64,000 bases of DNA from Trinickia acidisoli (GTDB lineage: Bacteria; Pseudomonadota; Gammaproteobacteria; Burkholderiales; Burkholderiaceae), in contig NZ_JAFLRG010000001.1 of assembly GCF_017315725.1 (NCBI RefSeq), forward strand, positions 496,001-560,000, read 5' to 3'. The notes beneath the pieces are model-generated. The model worked only from the letters and a program-made list of their open reading frames with translations. It had not been told where the DNA came from and did no database searches. Numbering within the stretch: the stretch's first letter is position 1; each line of letters starts with the position of its first letter. Positions 1-8,795 of the stretch are shown piece after piece. The translations under genes and the position numbers were made by a program.

Positions 1-2
1 AG

Positions 3-440
3 ACGATCGACGTCGTTACCGCATTGCATGCCTGCGATACGGCGACCGACGACGCCATTCGCTTCGCATTGGAAAAGCGCGCGCGCCACATCGTGCTCGT
101 GCCGTGCTGCCAAGCCGAGGTCGCGGGCGTGCTCAGGCGTAACAAGGGCAAATCGCTCGGCAGCGCGCTTGCCGAGATCTATCGCCACCCACTGCATACG
201 CGCGAATTCGGCAGTCAAATCACGAACGTCCTGCGCTGTTTGCAACTGGAGGCGCACGGCTATCAGGTGACGGTGACCGAACTCGTCGGCTGGGAGCATT
301 CGATGAAAAACGAACTCATCGTCGCGCAGTACAAGGACTTGCCGCGGCGGCGGCCCGCCGAGCGCCTGGCCGAAGTGCTCGACACGTTCGGCCTCGATTC
401 GCTGCACGAGCGGTTTTTTACGCCGACTGAATTGGCCTGA
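3..440 (+). CDS. SAM-dependent methyltransferase, C-terminal part (5' truncated by window edge)
   Basis: The reading frame is open from the left edge and ends at a TGA at 438-440, so the N-terminus lies outside the window. The visible part includes an ALHACDTATDDAI stretch and a VPCCQAE stretch, which resemble the class I Rossmann methyltransferase family often annotated as Methyltransf_32. The substrate cannot be read from this fragment. It converges on the DUF1415 gene with only 5 bases between the stops. An ATG at 24 exists, but the homologous-looking residues continue upstream of it, so it is not the true start. Confidence 0.7.
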   Translation, partial: TIDVVTALHACDTATDDAIRFALEKRARHIVLVPCCQAEVAGVLRRNKGKSLGSALAEIYRHPLHTREFGSQITNVLRCLQLEAHGYQVTVTELVGWEHSMKNELIVAQYKDLPRRRPAERLAEVLDTFGLDSLHERFFTPTELA

Positions 441-445
441 TCAGC

Positions 446-1099
446 CTAATCTTCAGACGAAGGCGCGGGCGCGGGCGCGTCGGGCCGCGCCCGATCTTCC
501 ATCCATTCGCGCCAGCCCTCGTGGCCGAGGCGGCGCATCGTCTCTTGATTGCGCTCGTAGATGTCGGCGGCATCGGGGAACGCTTGCGTCGCGCGCTCGA
601 CGCTCGATTCGCGCAGCAGATGCAGGATCGGGTAGGGGGCGCGGTTCGTGTAGTTCTCGATGTCCTCGGGCGCCGTATCCTCGAATTGATAGCGCGGATG
701 AAAACTCGCGATTTGCAGCTCGCCTGCGAGCCGCATCTGCGCGAGCAGGCGTTCGGCGAAATACAGCGCGTCGTTGAATTCGAGGAAATCGGCGAATGCG
801 TGCGGCAGGATCAAGAGCGTCGTGTCGATCCGCTCGGGAGCGGTATCGGCGAGTGTCCGAAGTTCCGTTTCGAGCATCGTCAACATGCCGTCGAGATCGC
901 GCGCATCGCTGACGACATAGCGGATTTGCGCTTTGGTATGGACGCTCTTGGCGAACGGGCAGAGATTGAGCCCGATCACCGCGCGCACCAGCCAATGCCG
1001 CGTGACGTCGAGCACGTGCTGGTCGGCTGCGGATGCGGGTGCGGTGTCGCTATCGCTCGGTTCCCGCAGGTTGGCAGAGTGGGCTGAGTAAGCGGGCAT
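446..1099 (-). CDS. DUF1415 family protein
   Basis: The 217-residue protein has the conserved core of the DUF1415 family, including VIGLNLCPFAK, a TTLLILPHAFADFLEFND stretch, SFHPRYQF and NRAPYPILHLLRE. The function of the family is not known. The ORF stays open upstream to 1237, but that extension is Arg-rich antisense-type sequence, so the ATG at 1099 is preferred. The last residues are acidic and Pro/Ala-rich. It is convergent with the methyltransferase gene and lies downstream of the TetR gene on the same strand. Confidence 0.8.
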   Translation of the reverse strand: MPAYSAHSANLREPSDSDTAPASAADQHVLDVTRHWLVRAVIGLNLCPFAKSVHTKAQIRYVVSDARDLDGMLTMLETELRTLADTAPERIDTTLLILPHAFADFLEFNDALYFAERLLAQMRLAGELQIASFHPRYQFEDTAPEDIENYTNRAPYPILHLLRESSVERATQAFPDAADIYERNQETMRRLGHEGWREWMEDRARPDAPAPAPSSED

Positions 1100-1158
1100 T
1101 TTAAGCGGGCATTTCGGTTCGGCGATTCGGCGGCATGAGACGGGGAGGCGCCGGCATT

Positions 1159-1821
1159 TTACGCGTCTGCGCGTCGGACGCATGCCGCCGTGACGAGTTG
1201 GGCGGCCACGCGCGGCGCCGCCAGAATCGGGCCGCATCCAGGACCGAACGTCTGACTGGCCGCATAGACACCTTCGACCAGCAGTGCGAGCGCATCGGCG
1301 AGACCCGCCGGATCGTCGGCGCCGGCGGCGATCGTCAGTTCGGTCAGCCGCTCGATCAGTTGCGTCTTGTTGCGGGTCACGATTTGACGGGCCGGATGCG
1401 TTGGATCGGGAAATTCGGCCGCGACGTTGACGAACGGGCAGCCGCGATACCCTTCGCGCGAGGCGCGAGCGGTGAGGTCATCGAAATACTGGGCGATCTG
1501 CCGAATGGGTTGGCCCGGATGCTTGTCGATACTTTTATCGAAATACCCGAAGAAGCAATCGTTCGCCTGCTCGAGGTAGGCAACGACGAGTTCGTCCTTC
1601 GATGCGAACTGCCGATACAGGCTCATCTTGTTGACGCCCGCGCGCTCGACGACGGCGTCGACGCCGACCGCGCGCACGCCTTCCTGATAGAACAGCTCCC
1701 CGGCCGCGCGCAGCAAGAGCTGCTGGGCCGTGGCCGCAGCGGTGTGGGGACGCGTGCGCGTGGCGGCCGACTTGGCGGTCGAGACGCTGGTACGCGAGAC
1801 GTCGGCGTGTCTGTCTTTCAT
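1159..1821 (-). CDS. TetR/AcrR family transcriptional regulator
   Basis: This 220-residue protein has an N-terminal TetR DNA-binding domain at about residues 30-75, with the pattern GVRAVGVDAVVERAGVNKMSLYRQFASKDEL. It is followed by a helical ligand-binding domain containing an RGCPFVN motif seen in many regulators of this type. It is divergent from an MFS transporter gene; the gap between them carries two palindromes and a good promoter. I infer local repression of the transporter and probably of itself. The ligand is unknown. Confidence 0.9.
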   Translation of the reverse strand: MKDRHADVSRTSVSTAKSAATRTRPHTAAATAQQLLLRAAGELFYQEGVRAVGVDAVVERAGVNKMSLYRQFASKDELVVAYLEQANDCFFGYFDKSIDKHPGQPIRQIAQYFDDLTARASREGYRGCPFVNVAAEFPDPTHPARQIVTRNKTQLIERLTELTIAAGADDPAGLADALALLVEGVYAASQTFGPGCGPILAAPRVAAQLVTAACVRRADA

Positions 1822-1919
1822 GGCGAGCTGTCCGGATTCGACTGACGGTGAGGGCGGCGATCAGGGCGATCGTGATGCCGGTCGACCCATCGCCAGCCAA
1901 GACTACGAAGGTGACCCGC

Positions 1920-1948
1920 TTGACATGTTACCGATCAGTAACTACGAT
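1920..1948 (+). promoter_or_regulatory. sigma70-type promoter for the MFS gene
   Basis: A perfect TTGACA at 1920-1925 is followed by a 17-base spacer and TACGAT at 1943-1948 (4 of 6 to TATAAT). It points at the MFS gene that starts at 2086. The spacer is entirely occupied by an inverted repeat, as expected for a repressor-occluded promoter. Confidence 0.6.
1927..1942. promoter_or_regulatory. candidate TetR operator 1 inside promoter spacer
   Basis: The 16-base sequence GTTACCGATCAGTAAC is a palindrome in 14 of 16 positions. It fills the spacer between the -35 and -10 boxes of the MFS promoter, so binding there would block RNA polymerase. Confidence 0.5.
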
Positions 1949-1959
1949 GGCAACTCGCA

Positions 1960-1981
1960 CTTGTGACAGATCTGTCACAAG
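1960..1981. promoter_or_regulatory. perfect 22-bp palindrome, candidate TetR operator 2
   Basis: The half-site CTTGTGACAGA is followed directly by its exact reverse complement, giving a 22-bp perfect palindrome about 12 bases after the -10 box of the MFS promoter. Its sequence is unlike operator 1, so it may be the main site or may serve a different protein. Confidence 0.55.
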
Positions 1982-2085
1982 CCAGTCGGACGTCACGCCG
2001 AACCGGCCCAGGACACACCGACGCTACGCAAATTACGCGCGCCGTCACGCCGATACCACCGGCGGAGCGTGCAACGAGAGTGCCG

Positions 2086-3375
2086 ATGAACTGGATTGCA
2101 AGAAAAATGAACGGGCGCGCGCATTACGGCTGGGTCGTCGCGGCGGTCGTTTTCCTCGTATTGCTCGCCGCGGCCGGGACGCGCGCGACGCCGAGCGTAA
2201 TGATGGTGCCGCTCGAGCATCAATTCGGCTGGAGTCGCGCGACGATTTCGCTGGCGATCTCGGTCAATATCGCGCTGTACGGGCTCACCGGTCCGTTCGC
2301 AGCCGCGTCGATGCAGCGCTTCGGCGTGCGGCCGACGTTGTTGACGGCACTTGCCCTGATGGCCGGCGGCGTTGCGCTGTCGTCGATGATGACGGCGCCG
2401 TGGCAGATGATCCTGATCTGGGGCGTGATGGTCGGCAGTGCGACGGGCGTCGCGGCGCTGACGCTCTCGGCCACTGTCGTCAACCGCTGGTTCGCGCAGC
2501 GCCGGGGGCTCGTCATGGGCGTGCTCACCGCCAGTTCGGCCACGGGCCAGCTCGTGTTTCTGCCCATGCTCGCCGCGGTCGTCGAGCATCATGGTTGGCG
2601 CCCGGTCGTCTGGATCGTCGCGATCGTCGCGGCGCTCGTTTTGCCGCTCGTCCTCTTTTTGCTGCCCGAGCGCCCCGCGAGCGTCGGCTTGCGCCCCTAC
2701 GGCGAGCCGCACGATGCGCCACGCATCGACGGGCAAGCTGCCGCCAATCCGCTGGTGATTGCGTTCGGCACGCTTGCGTCGGCCAGCAAATCGCGTGATT
2801 TTTGGTTGTTGTTTTTCAGCTTCTTCATCTGCGGCGCGAGCACGAACGGCTATGTCGGCACGCACCTGATCGCCATGTGCGGCGATTACGGTCTAAGCGA
2901 AGTGCAGGGTGCGTCGCTGCTCGCGGCGATGGGCGTTTTCGACTTATTCGGCACGACGCTCTCGGGTTGGTTGTCCGATCGCTTCAACAGCCGTGTGCTG
3001 CTCTTTTGGTACTACGGGCTGCGCGGGCTCTCGCTGATCTATCTGCCGTACGCGTTCGGCTTCGATTTCTTCGGGCTGCCCCTGTTCGCCATGTTCTACG
3101 GGCTCGATTGGATCGCTACCGTGCCGCCGACGGTGCGCCTGACGACCGACGCGTTCGGCAAGGACTCCGCGCCCGTCGTATTCGGCTGGGTCGTGGCGGG
3201 GCACCAACTCGGGGCGGCGTTCGCGGCGTACGGCGCGGGATTGCTGCGTTCGAGCCTCGGTACGTACACGGTGGCTTCGATGATTTCGGGCGGGTTGTGC
3301 CTGATCGCCTCGGTGCTGGTGCTGCGGATTCACCGTCGCGGCGCCGTGCGCAGCGTCGCGGTGACGGCGGCCTGA
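2086..3375 (+). CDS. MFS transporter
   Basis: A 429-residue major facilitator with about 12 hydrophobic segments, beginning near YGWVVAAVVFLVLLAAAG. It contains an MQRFGVRP loop between the second and third segments and a WLSDRFNSR loop in the second half. The layout resembles the oxalate/monocarboxylate-like MFS subgroup, but the substrate cannot be told. The ORF is open from 1963; I use the ATG at 2086 because membrane sequence starts soon after and the upstream part overlaps the operator region. It is probably repressed by the divergent TetR protein. Confidence 0.85.
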   Translation: MNWIARKMNGRAHYGWVVAAVVFLVLLAAAGTRATPSVMMVPLEHQFGWSRATISLAISVNIALYGLTGPFAAASMQRFGVRPTLLTALALMAGGVALSSMMTAPWQMILIWGVMVGSATGVAALTLSATVVNRWFAQRRGLVMGVLTASSATGQLVFLPMLAAVVEHHGWRPVVWIVAIVAALVLPLVLFLLPERPASVGLRPYGEPHDAPRIDGQAAANPLVIAFGTLASASKSRDFWLLFFSFFICGASTNGYVGTHLIAMCGDYGLSEVQGASLLAAMGVFDLFGTTLSGWLSDRFNSRVLLFWYYGLRGLSLIYLPYAFGFDFFGLPLFAMFYGLDWIATVPPTVRLTTDAFGKDSAPVVFGWVVAGHQLGAAFAAYGAGLLRSSLGTYTVASMISGGLCLIASVLVLRIHRRGAVRSVAVTAA

Positions 3376-3430
3376 TCCGAGCCTTGGCGCGCGGCCGGCC
3401 AATGCAGGTCGGAAGGAGGCGCTGCCGCGC

Positions 3431-4903
3431 TCAGGACCCGTCGCGCAGCGCCGACAGCGGCATCGCCACGTGTTCCAGCGCTTTGCGTTCGGCATCGACG
3501 CCCCATACGGCCGCGATCGCCGCGGCGGCCAGCATCAGCGCCGAACCGACGAGATAACCTTCGAACACGGCGCCGCGCTGCTGCGTATCGATGAGCCGAC
3601 CGAAGAAGGCGGGGCCGGCAATGCCGCCCAACGCCGTGCCGAACGCGTAGAACACGGCGATGGCGAGCGCGCGGATCTCGAGCGGAAACGATTCGCTGAC
3701 CGTCAGGTACGCCGAGCTCGCCGCGGCCGACGCGAAAAAGAAAATCACCATCCAGGCGAGCGTTTGCTCCTGCACGGTGAGCAGGCCGCGAGCGAACAGG
3801 TAGCCGCTGCCGATCAGCAACAAGCCGGACCACGCATAGGTGAAGGCAATCATTGCGCGCCGCCCGATCGCGTCGAACGCATGGCCGAGCACGATCGGAC
3901 CGAGGAAATTGCCGAGCGCGAAAGGCAGCAGATACCAGCCGACTTTGCCGCCGGGCACGTGATAGAAGTCGGTCAAGACGAGCGCGTAGGTGAAAAAGAT
4001 TGCGTTGTAGAAGAACGCCTGCGCCGTCATGAGCGCGAGCCCGACGAGCGAGCGGCGTCGGTACGTGACGAACAGCGCCTCGAACACTTCGGCGAGCGGT
4101 GTGTTCTTGCGCCGTGCGAATCGCAGCGTCTCCCGCTCGTCCGATACCGGCCGGCGGCCCGCGTGGCGAAAGCGCTCCTCGATGTCTTCGACGATGCGCC
4201 GCGCTTCCTGAGGTTGGTTGTGCGTGAGAAGCCAGCGCGGACTTTCGGGCACCCACACGCGCATGAAGACGATGACGAGCGCGAGCGCCGCGCCGATGAA
4301 AAAGCAGGCGCGCCAGCCCCAGTCGCCAGGCACGACGGCCGGATCGAGCAGCACGAGTGAGCCGCCGGCGCCCAGTGCCGCGCCGATCCAGAACGTTCCA
4401 TTGATGCCGAGATCGGTCCAGCCGCGCACGCGCGCGGGCGTGAACTCCTGGATCGTCGAATTGATCGCCGCGTATTCGCCGCCGATACCGGCGCCGGTCA
4501 AAAAGCGCAGCGCCGCGAAGCTTGCGAAATTCCACGAGAGCGCCGTGGCGGCCGTGGCAACGAGATAAAGCCCGAGCGTCATGAAGAAGAGCTTGCGCCG
4601 TCCGAGCCGGTCGGTGAGCCAGCCAAAGCCGAGCGCACCGAGCACCGCGCCGGCGATGTAGGCGCTGCCGGCCAGCCCGATGTCGGCATCGGATAGATGT
4701 AGCGCCGGGCTAGACTTCAGTGCGCCGGCAACGGCACCCGCGAGCGTGACCTCGAGCCCGTCCAGCAACCACGTGACGCCGAGCGCAACGACGATCAGCG
4801 TATGGAAGCGTCCCCAGGGTAGGCGGTCGAGCCGCGAGGGCAAATCGGTTTCGATGACGTCCTCGCGTGAGGCGGGGCGCGGCGCCGCGGTCTTCAGGCT
4901 CAT
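3431..4903 (-). CDS. MFS transporter, sugar/metabolite:H+ symporter type
   Basis: A 490-residue membrane protein of the sugar-porter type. It carries the family loop GWLTDRLGRRK after the second segment, GIGGEYAAINSTIQEF near segment 4-5 and WVPESPRWLL before the central loop. The ORF is open far upstream, antisense to the Hsp70-like gene, but AGGAG sits 9-10 bases before the ATG at 4903, which I take as the start; an ATG at 4912 is too close to that site. The substrate is unknown. It is divergent from the Hsp70-like gene and convergent with the other MFS gene. Confidence 0.85.
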   Translation of the reverse strand: MSLKTAAPRPASREDVIETDLPSRLDRLPWGRFHTLIVVALGVTWLLDGLEVTLAGAVAGALKSSPALHLSDADIGLAGSAYIAGAVLGALGFGWLTDRLGRRKLFFMTLGLYLVATAATALSWNFASFAALRFLTGAGIGGEYAAINSTIQEFTPARVRGWTDLGINGTFWIGAALGAGGSLVLLDPAVVPGDWGWRACFFIGAALALVIVFMRVWVPESPRWLLTHNQPQEARRIVEDIEERFRHAGRRPVSDERETLRFARRKNTPLAEVFEALFVTYRRRSLVGLALMTAQAFFYNAIFFTYALVLTDFYHVPGGKVGWYLLPFALGNFLGPIVLGHAFDAIGRRAMIAFTYAWSGLLLIGSGYLFARGLLTVQEQTLAWMVIFFFASAAASSAYLTVSESFPLEIRALAIAVFYAFGTALGGIAGPAFFGRLIDTQQRGAVFEGYLVGSALMLAAAAIAAVWGVDAERKALEHVAMPLSALRDGS

Positions 4904-5101
4904 TTCTGGCATTCTCCTGAGGGATGGCGGTGAAGCGGATGCGGTGCGAGCTGCCGGCGCACGCCGCGTGCCGTCCGCCAGCGGCGCATGGACCGTGCCC
5001 GGCTGGCGAGGCGAGCCATCATCGAATGGCGCACCGATTGCTCGTCTCGGGTAGTTGTGATAAAAAGCGCGCTCCCTTCTGTTCGCATAAAGCGAGTTGC
5101 G

Positions 5102-6361
5102 ATGCAAGCGATGCCTTATTGTGCGATCGACTTCGGTACGTCCAACTCCGCCGTGGCGTTGCCGCGCGGCGAGACGATGATGTTGGCTCCCGTCGAAGGC
5201 ACTCACACGACGCTGCCCACGGCCGTTTTCTTCAATACCGACGAGCATTCGCGCGCCTATGGCCGCGCCGCGCTGGCCGAATACATCGACGGCTTCGACG
5301 GGCGCCTGATGCGCTCGCTCAAGAGCATTCTCGGGTCCTCGCTCGCCGAGACCGCGACGGACCTCGGCGACGGCAGCGCGCTCAAGTACACCGAGGTCAT
5401 CGCGATTTTCGTGGCCTTCCTGAAGCGCCAGGCCGAAGCCTGCGCGGGCGTGCCGATCGAGCGCGCCGTGCTCGGTCGCCCCGTGTTCTTCGTCGATGAC
5501 GATGCGCGCGCCGATCAGCTCGCGCAACGGCAACTCGAAGCGGCGGCCCGTGCGGCGGGCTTGAAGGACATTCATTTCCAGTACGAACCGATCGCCGCGG
5601 CCTTCGATTACGAATCGCGTTTGAGCGAAGAAGCGCTCGTGCTCGTTGCCGATATCGGTGGTGGTACGTCCGACTTTTCGCTCGTGCGCGTCGGGCCTGA
5701 GCGGATGCGACGTATCGAGCGCAAGGACGACGTGCTCGCGCATCATGGCGTGCACGTGGCCGGCACCGACTTCGACCGGCGCGTGGAACTCGAGACGATC
5801 TTGCTCGAGCTCGGCTATCGTTCGCTCGATCCCGAAGGCCGCGAAGTGCCGAACCGCATCTATTTCGACCTCGCCACCTGGCACCTGATCAACACGGTCT
5901 ACTCGGGCAAGCGAGTGGGCGAGCTGGCGCTGATGCGCCATCTGTACGGCGACGTGCGGCATCATGAGCGGCTGATGCGCGTCGTCGAGCGTCGGCTCGG
6001 CCATGCGCTGACGGCGCGCGGCGAAGAGGCGAAGATTGGCGTTGCCGCGGGCGGCGAGACCTCGATCGATCTCGACGATGTCGAGGCCGATCTGCGTCTC
6101 GCGTTCGATGAAGCGCAACTGATCGCGGCCGGCGCGGAGGAAACGCGGCGGATCGCCGAGGCGGCGCGCGAGACGGCAAAGGCCGCGGGCGTGGCCCTCG
6201 GCGACGTCGATGCGCTCTATTTCACAGGCGGCTCGACCGGGCTGCGCTTTCTCACGAGCGCGCTGTGCGCGGCGTTCCCCGACGCTCGGCCCGTGTTCGG
6301 CGATCGGCTCGCGAGCGTCGCGGCGGGGCTCGGCATCCACGCGCAGCGTCTTTTCGCCTAG
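5102..6361 (+). CDS. Hsp70 family protein (YegD-like)
   Basis: A 419-residue protein with the Hsp70/actin ATPase fold. The first phosphate loop appears as IDFGTSNSAVAL at the N-terminus, the second as VADIGGGTSDFSLV, and the adenosine motif as YFTGGSTGLRFL. It stops after the ATPase domain, so the substrate-binding domain of DnaK is absent; this matches the YegD-type proteins of uncertain role. Start choice is 5102 (MQAMPYC); 5111 is also possible. A terminator follows at 6432-6461. Confidence 0.85.
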   Translation: MQAMPYCAIDFGTSNSAVALPRGETMMLAPVEGTHTTLPTAVFFNTDEHSRAYGRAALAEYIDGFDGRLMRSLKSILGSSLAETATDLGDGSALKYTEVIAIFVAFLKRQAEACAGVPIERAVLGRPVFFVDDDARADQLAQRQLEAAARAAGLKDIHFQYEPIAAAFDYESRLSEEALVLVADIGGGTSDFSLVRVGPERMRRIERKDDVLAHHGVHVAGTDFDRRVELETILLELGYRSLDPEGREVPNRIYFDLATWHLINTVYSGKRVGELALMRHLYGDVRHHERLMRVVERRLGHALTARGEEAKIGVAAGGETSIDLDDVEADLRLAFDEAQLIAAGAEETRRIAEAARETAKAAGVALGDVDALYFTGGSTGLRFLTSALCAAFPDARPVFGDRLASVAAGLGIHAQRLFA

Positions 6362-6431
6362 AGGGCACCTTCGCTGCCGCAAGGCGGCCGATGGCGCACT
6401 GAAGTGCACACCATGTCGCTGCCGTAAAAGC

Positions 6432-6461
6432 AAAAAAACCCCGCATGACGCGGGGTTTTTT
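6432..6461. terminator. bidirectional intrinsic terminator
   Basis: CCCCGC at 6439-6444 pairs with GCGGGG at 6450-6455 around a 5-base loop. The stem is flanked by seven A on the left and six T on the right, so it can end both the Hsp70-like (+) and cspA (-) transcripts. Confidence 0.9.
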
Positions 6462-6517
6462 AATTCGCTAAGCGCGAAGTGCTTATAAGCGCCAGGCGCT
6501 TACAGCGGTCGAGCGCT

Positions 6518-6721
6518 TTACAGCGGCTTGATGTTTGCGGCTTGCTTGCCCTTCGGGCCTGTCTTCACTTCGAACGACACTTTCTGATTTTCTTGAAGCG
6601 TCTTGAAGCCTTCGACGCGGATTTCCGAGAAGTGCGCGAAGAGATCCTCGCCGCCGCCGTCGGGCGTGATGAAGCCAAAGCCCTTAGCGTCGTTGAACCA
6701 CTTGACGGTACCGGTTTCCAT
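6518..6721 (-). CDS. cspA: cold shock protein, CspA family
   Basis: A 67-residue single-domain OB-fold nucleic-acid-binding protein, starting [24 protein letters not shown] is RNP1 and DLFAHF is the RNP2 equivalent. The length is standard for the family. Such proteins melt RNA structure in the cytoplasm. The sequence does not show whether this copy is cold-induced, but it has a long 5' leader and its own terminator. Confidence 0.95.
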   Translation of the reverse strand: METGTVKWFNDAKGFGFITPDGGGEDLFAHFSEIRVEGFKTLQENQKVSFEVKTGPKGKQAANIKPL

Positions 6722-7160
6722 AATTACGTATTCCTAAATTGGGTAAAAAAGGCCGAAGCCAGGGAGCGCACGAAAATCAAGGAAGGGTAATAGGACAACC
6801 GGAGTACCTGATGGGGGCGAACTACGAAAGACCGATCAACACTCGCCACTTGAAATCCTGCTTGAGTTTTATACCGCTAAAAAACGTGCAGGTCAACACA
6901 ATTTCGCGGCGCAACATGCGTGCGCGTTCGCCAGGTTCGCAGTCTCTTCTTACAAATCTTTCATTTCACGATGTTTTTTTCTTGGTGACGGATCATTTTG
7001 CACCATTTAAGTGATCGCAACCGGTAAACTACGCGCCGCGCCGGGTGGTTGCGCCTGGTTGCGGCTTCCCCTCGCCGCAGCGCTCATCACGGTTGCACGT
7101 TTCTTGCGGCACCCGCGCGTCCTCACTCGCGCGCCGTTCGTCTATCCCCAAGGAGAGGTT
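6722..7160. other. intergenic region between cspA and the APC permease
   Basis: The 439-base gap holds the cspA leader of about 140 bases and its promoter, then an AT-rich stretch with several T runs (6951-7000) that probably includes the permease promoter. I see no convincing gene in it. Confidence 0.5.
6868..6896 (-). promoter_or_regulatory. cspA promoter
   Basis: Read on the minus strand, TTGACC (6891-6896) is followed by a 17-base spacer and TATAAA (6868-6873). The predicted transcript starts about 140 bases before the cspA ATG, a leader length typical of cold-shock genes. Confidence 0.6.
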
Positions 7161-8753
7161 GTGAAAAGTTCTATTCAACGGAACATTGGGCCATTTGCAC
7201 TGATGCTGACCGGCTTGGGCTCGATCATCGGGTCGGGCTGGCTGTTCGGCGCGTGGAAAGCGGCCAAGATCGCGGGGCCGGCGGCCGTGTGCGCATGGAT
7301 CATCGGCGCCGTCGTGATTCTCGCCATCGCGTTGACGTACGCCGAACTCGGCGCCATGTTCCCGGAATCGGGCGGCATGGTGCGCTATGCGCGCTATTCT
7401 CACGGCGCGCTCGTCGGCTTCATCAGCGCATGGGCGAACTGGATCGCCATCGTGTCGGTGATTCCGATCGAAGCCGAAGCGTCGATTCAGTACATGAGCA
7501 CGTGGCCCTATCCCTGGGCGCATGCGTTGTTCGTGAACGGATCGCTGGCGCCGCCGGGGCTCTTCCTGTCGGCCTTGCTCGTGATCGTCTACTTCATGCT
7601 CAATTACTGGGGCGTGAAGGTGTTCGCGCGCGCGAACACGACCATCACCGTGTTCAAGTTCATCATCCCGGGCCTCACGATTCTCGGCCTCTTGGTGGCG
7701 GGCTTCCATCGCGAGAATTTCGGCACCACGACCCAATTCGCGCCCTACGGTTGGTCGGCCGTATTTACGGCCGTCGCGACGAGCGGCATCGTCTTCAGCT
7801 TCAACGGCTTCCAAAGCCCGGTCAACCTCGCCGGCGAAGCGCGCAATCCGTCCAAGAGCGTGCCGTTCGCCGTCATCGGTTCGATCCTGCTCGCGCTCGT
7901 GATCTACGTGCTGCTGCAAATCGCTTACATCGGCGCCGTCAACCCGGCTGATGTCGCGAAGGGTTGGAGCCATTTCAACTTCGCTTCGCCGTTCGCCGAG
8001 CTTGCCCTTGCGCTGAACCTGAACTGGCTCGCGATCCTGCTCTACGTCGACGCATTCGTGAGCCCGAGCGGCACCGGCACGACGTACATGGCGACGACGA
8101 CGCGCATGATCTACGCGATGGAGCGCAACAACACGCTGCCCAAGATGTTCGGCAACGTGCACCCGTTCTACGGCGTGCCGCGCAACGCGATGTGGTTCAA
8201 CCTCATCGTCTCCTTCATCTTCATGTTCTTCTTCCGCGGCTGGAGCTCGCTGGCCGCCGTCATCTCGGTCGCCACCGTCATTTCGTATCTGACGGGCCCG
8301 GTCAGCCTGATGGCGTTGCGCCGCACGGCCGTCGATGTCGAGCGTCCGCTCAGCCTGCCGCTGATGAACCTGATCGCGCCGTTCGCCTTCGTCTGCGCCT
8401 CGCTCGTCCTCTTTTGGGCAAAGTGGCCGCTCACGGGCGAAATCATTCTTCTGATGATCGTCGCGCTGCCGGTCTACTTCTACTACCAGGGCAAATCGGG
8501 CTTCGGCGGCTGGGGTCGCGATCTGAAGGCCGCCTGGTGGCTCGTCGCGTATTTGCCCACGATGGCCGTTCTGTCGATCATCGGCAGTAAGCAGTTCGGT
8601 GGTCTGAACATCCTGCCCTACGGATGGGACATGCTCGTCGTGGCGCTGTTCGCGCTCGGCTTCTATTTCTGGGGCGTGAACACGGGCTACCGCACGCGCT
8701 ATCTCGATGAGCGCGAGCCCGAGGAAGACATTCTCGAAGGCGTCGGCGCCTGA
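7161..8753 (+). CDS. APC family amino acid permease
   Basis: A 530-residue membrane protein with about 12 hydrophobic segments. It has the APC-superfamily signature near the N-terminus, ALMLTGLGSIIGSGWLFG, then YAELGAMFPESGGMVRYARYSHG and FSFNGFQSPVNLAGEARNPSKSVP. The start is the GTG at 7161, which has AGGAGAGG 2-9 bases upstream; the ORF is open back to 7011 without a comparable ribosome site. The transported amino acid or amine is not evident. It converges on the dioxygenase gene. Confidence 0.88.
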   Translation: MKSSIQRNIGPFALMLTGLGSIIGSGWLFGAWKAAKIAGPAAVCAWIIGAVVILAIALTYAELGAMFPESGGMVRYARYSHGALVGFISAWANWIAIVSVIPIEAEASIQYMSTWPYPWAHALFVNGSLAPPGLFLSALLVIVYFMLNYWGVKVFARANTTITVFKFIIPGLTILGLLVAGFHRENFGTTTQFAPYGWSAVFTAVATSGIVFSFNGFQSPVNLAGEARNPSKSVPFAVIGSILLALVIYVLLQIAYIGAVNPADVAKGWSHFNFASPFAELALALNLNWLAILLYVDAFVSPSGTGTTYMATTTRMIYAMERNNTLPKMFGNVHPFYGVPRNAMWFNLIVSFIFMFFFRGWSSLAAVISVATVISYLTGPVSLMALRRTAVDVERPLSLPLMNLIAPFAFVCASLVLFWAKWPLTGEIILLMIVALPVYFYYQGKSGFGGWGRDLKAAWWLVAYLPTMAVLSIIGSKQFGGLNILPYGWDMLVVALFALGFYFWGVNTGYRTRYLDEREPEEDILEGVGA

Positions 8754-8795
8754 CGCAACGCGGTACCTGGCCGCCGCGCGTCGTCGCGGCAGCGC

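Noticed and set aside
3431..6433. A 1,000-codon open frame on the minus strand
   Set aside because: Only the part from 4903 downward is MFS sequence. The rest is antisense to the Hsp70-like gene and is open because of high GC at third positions.
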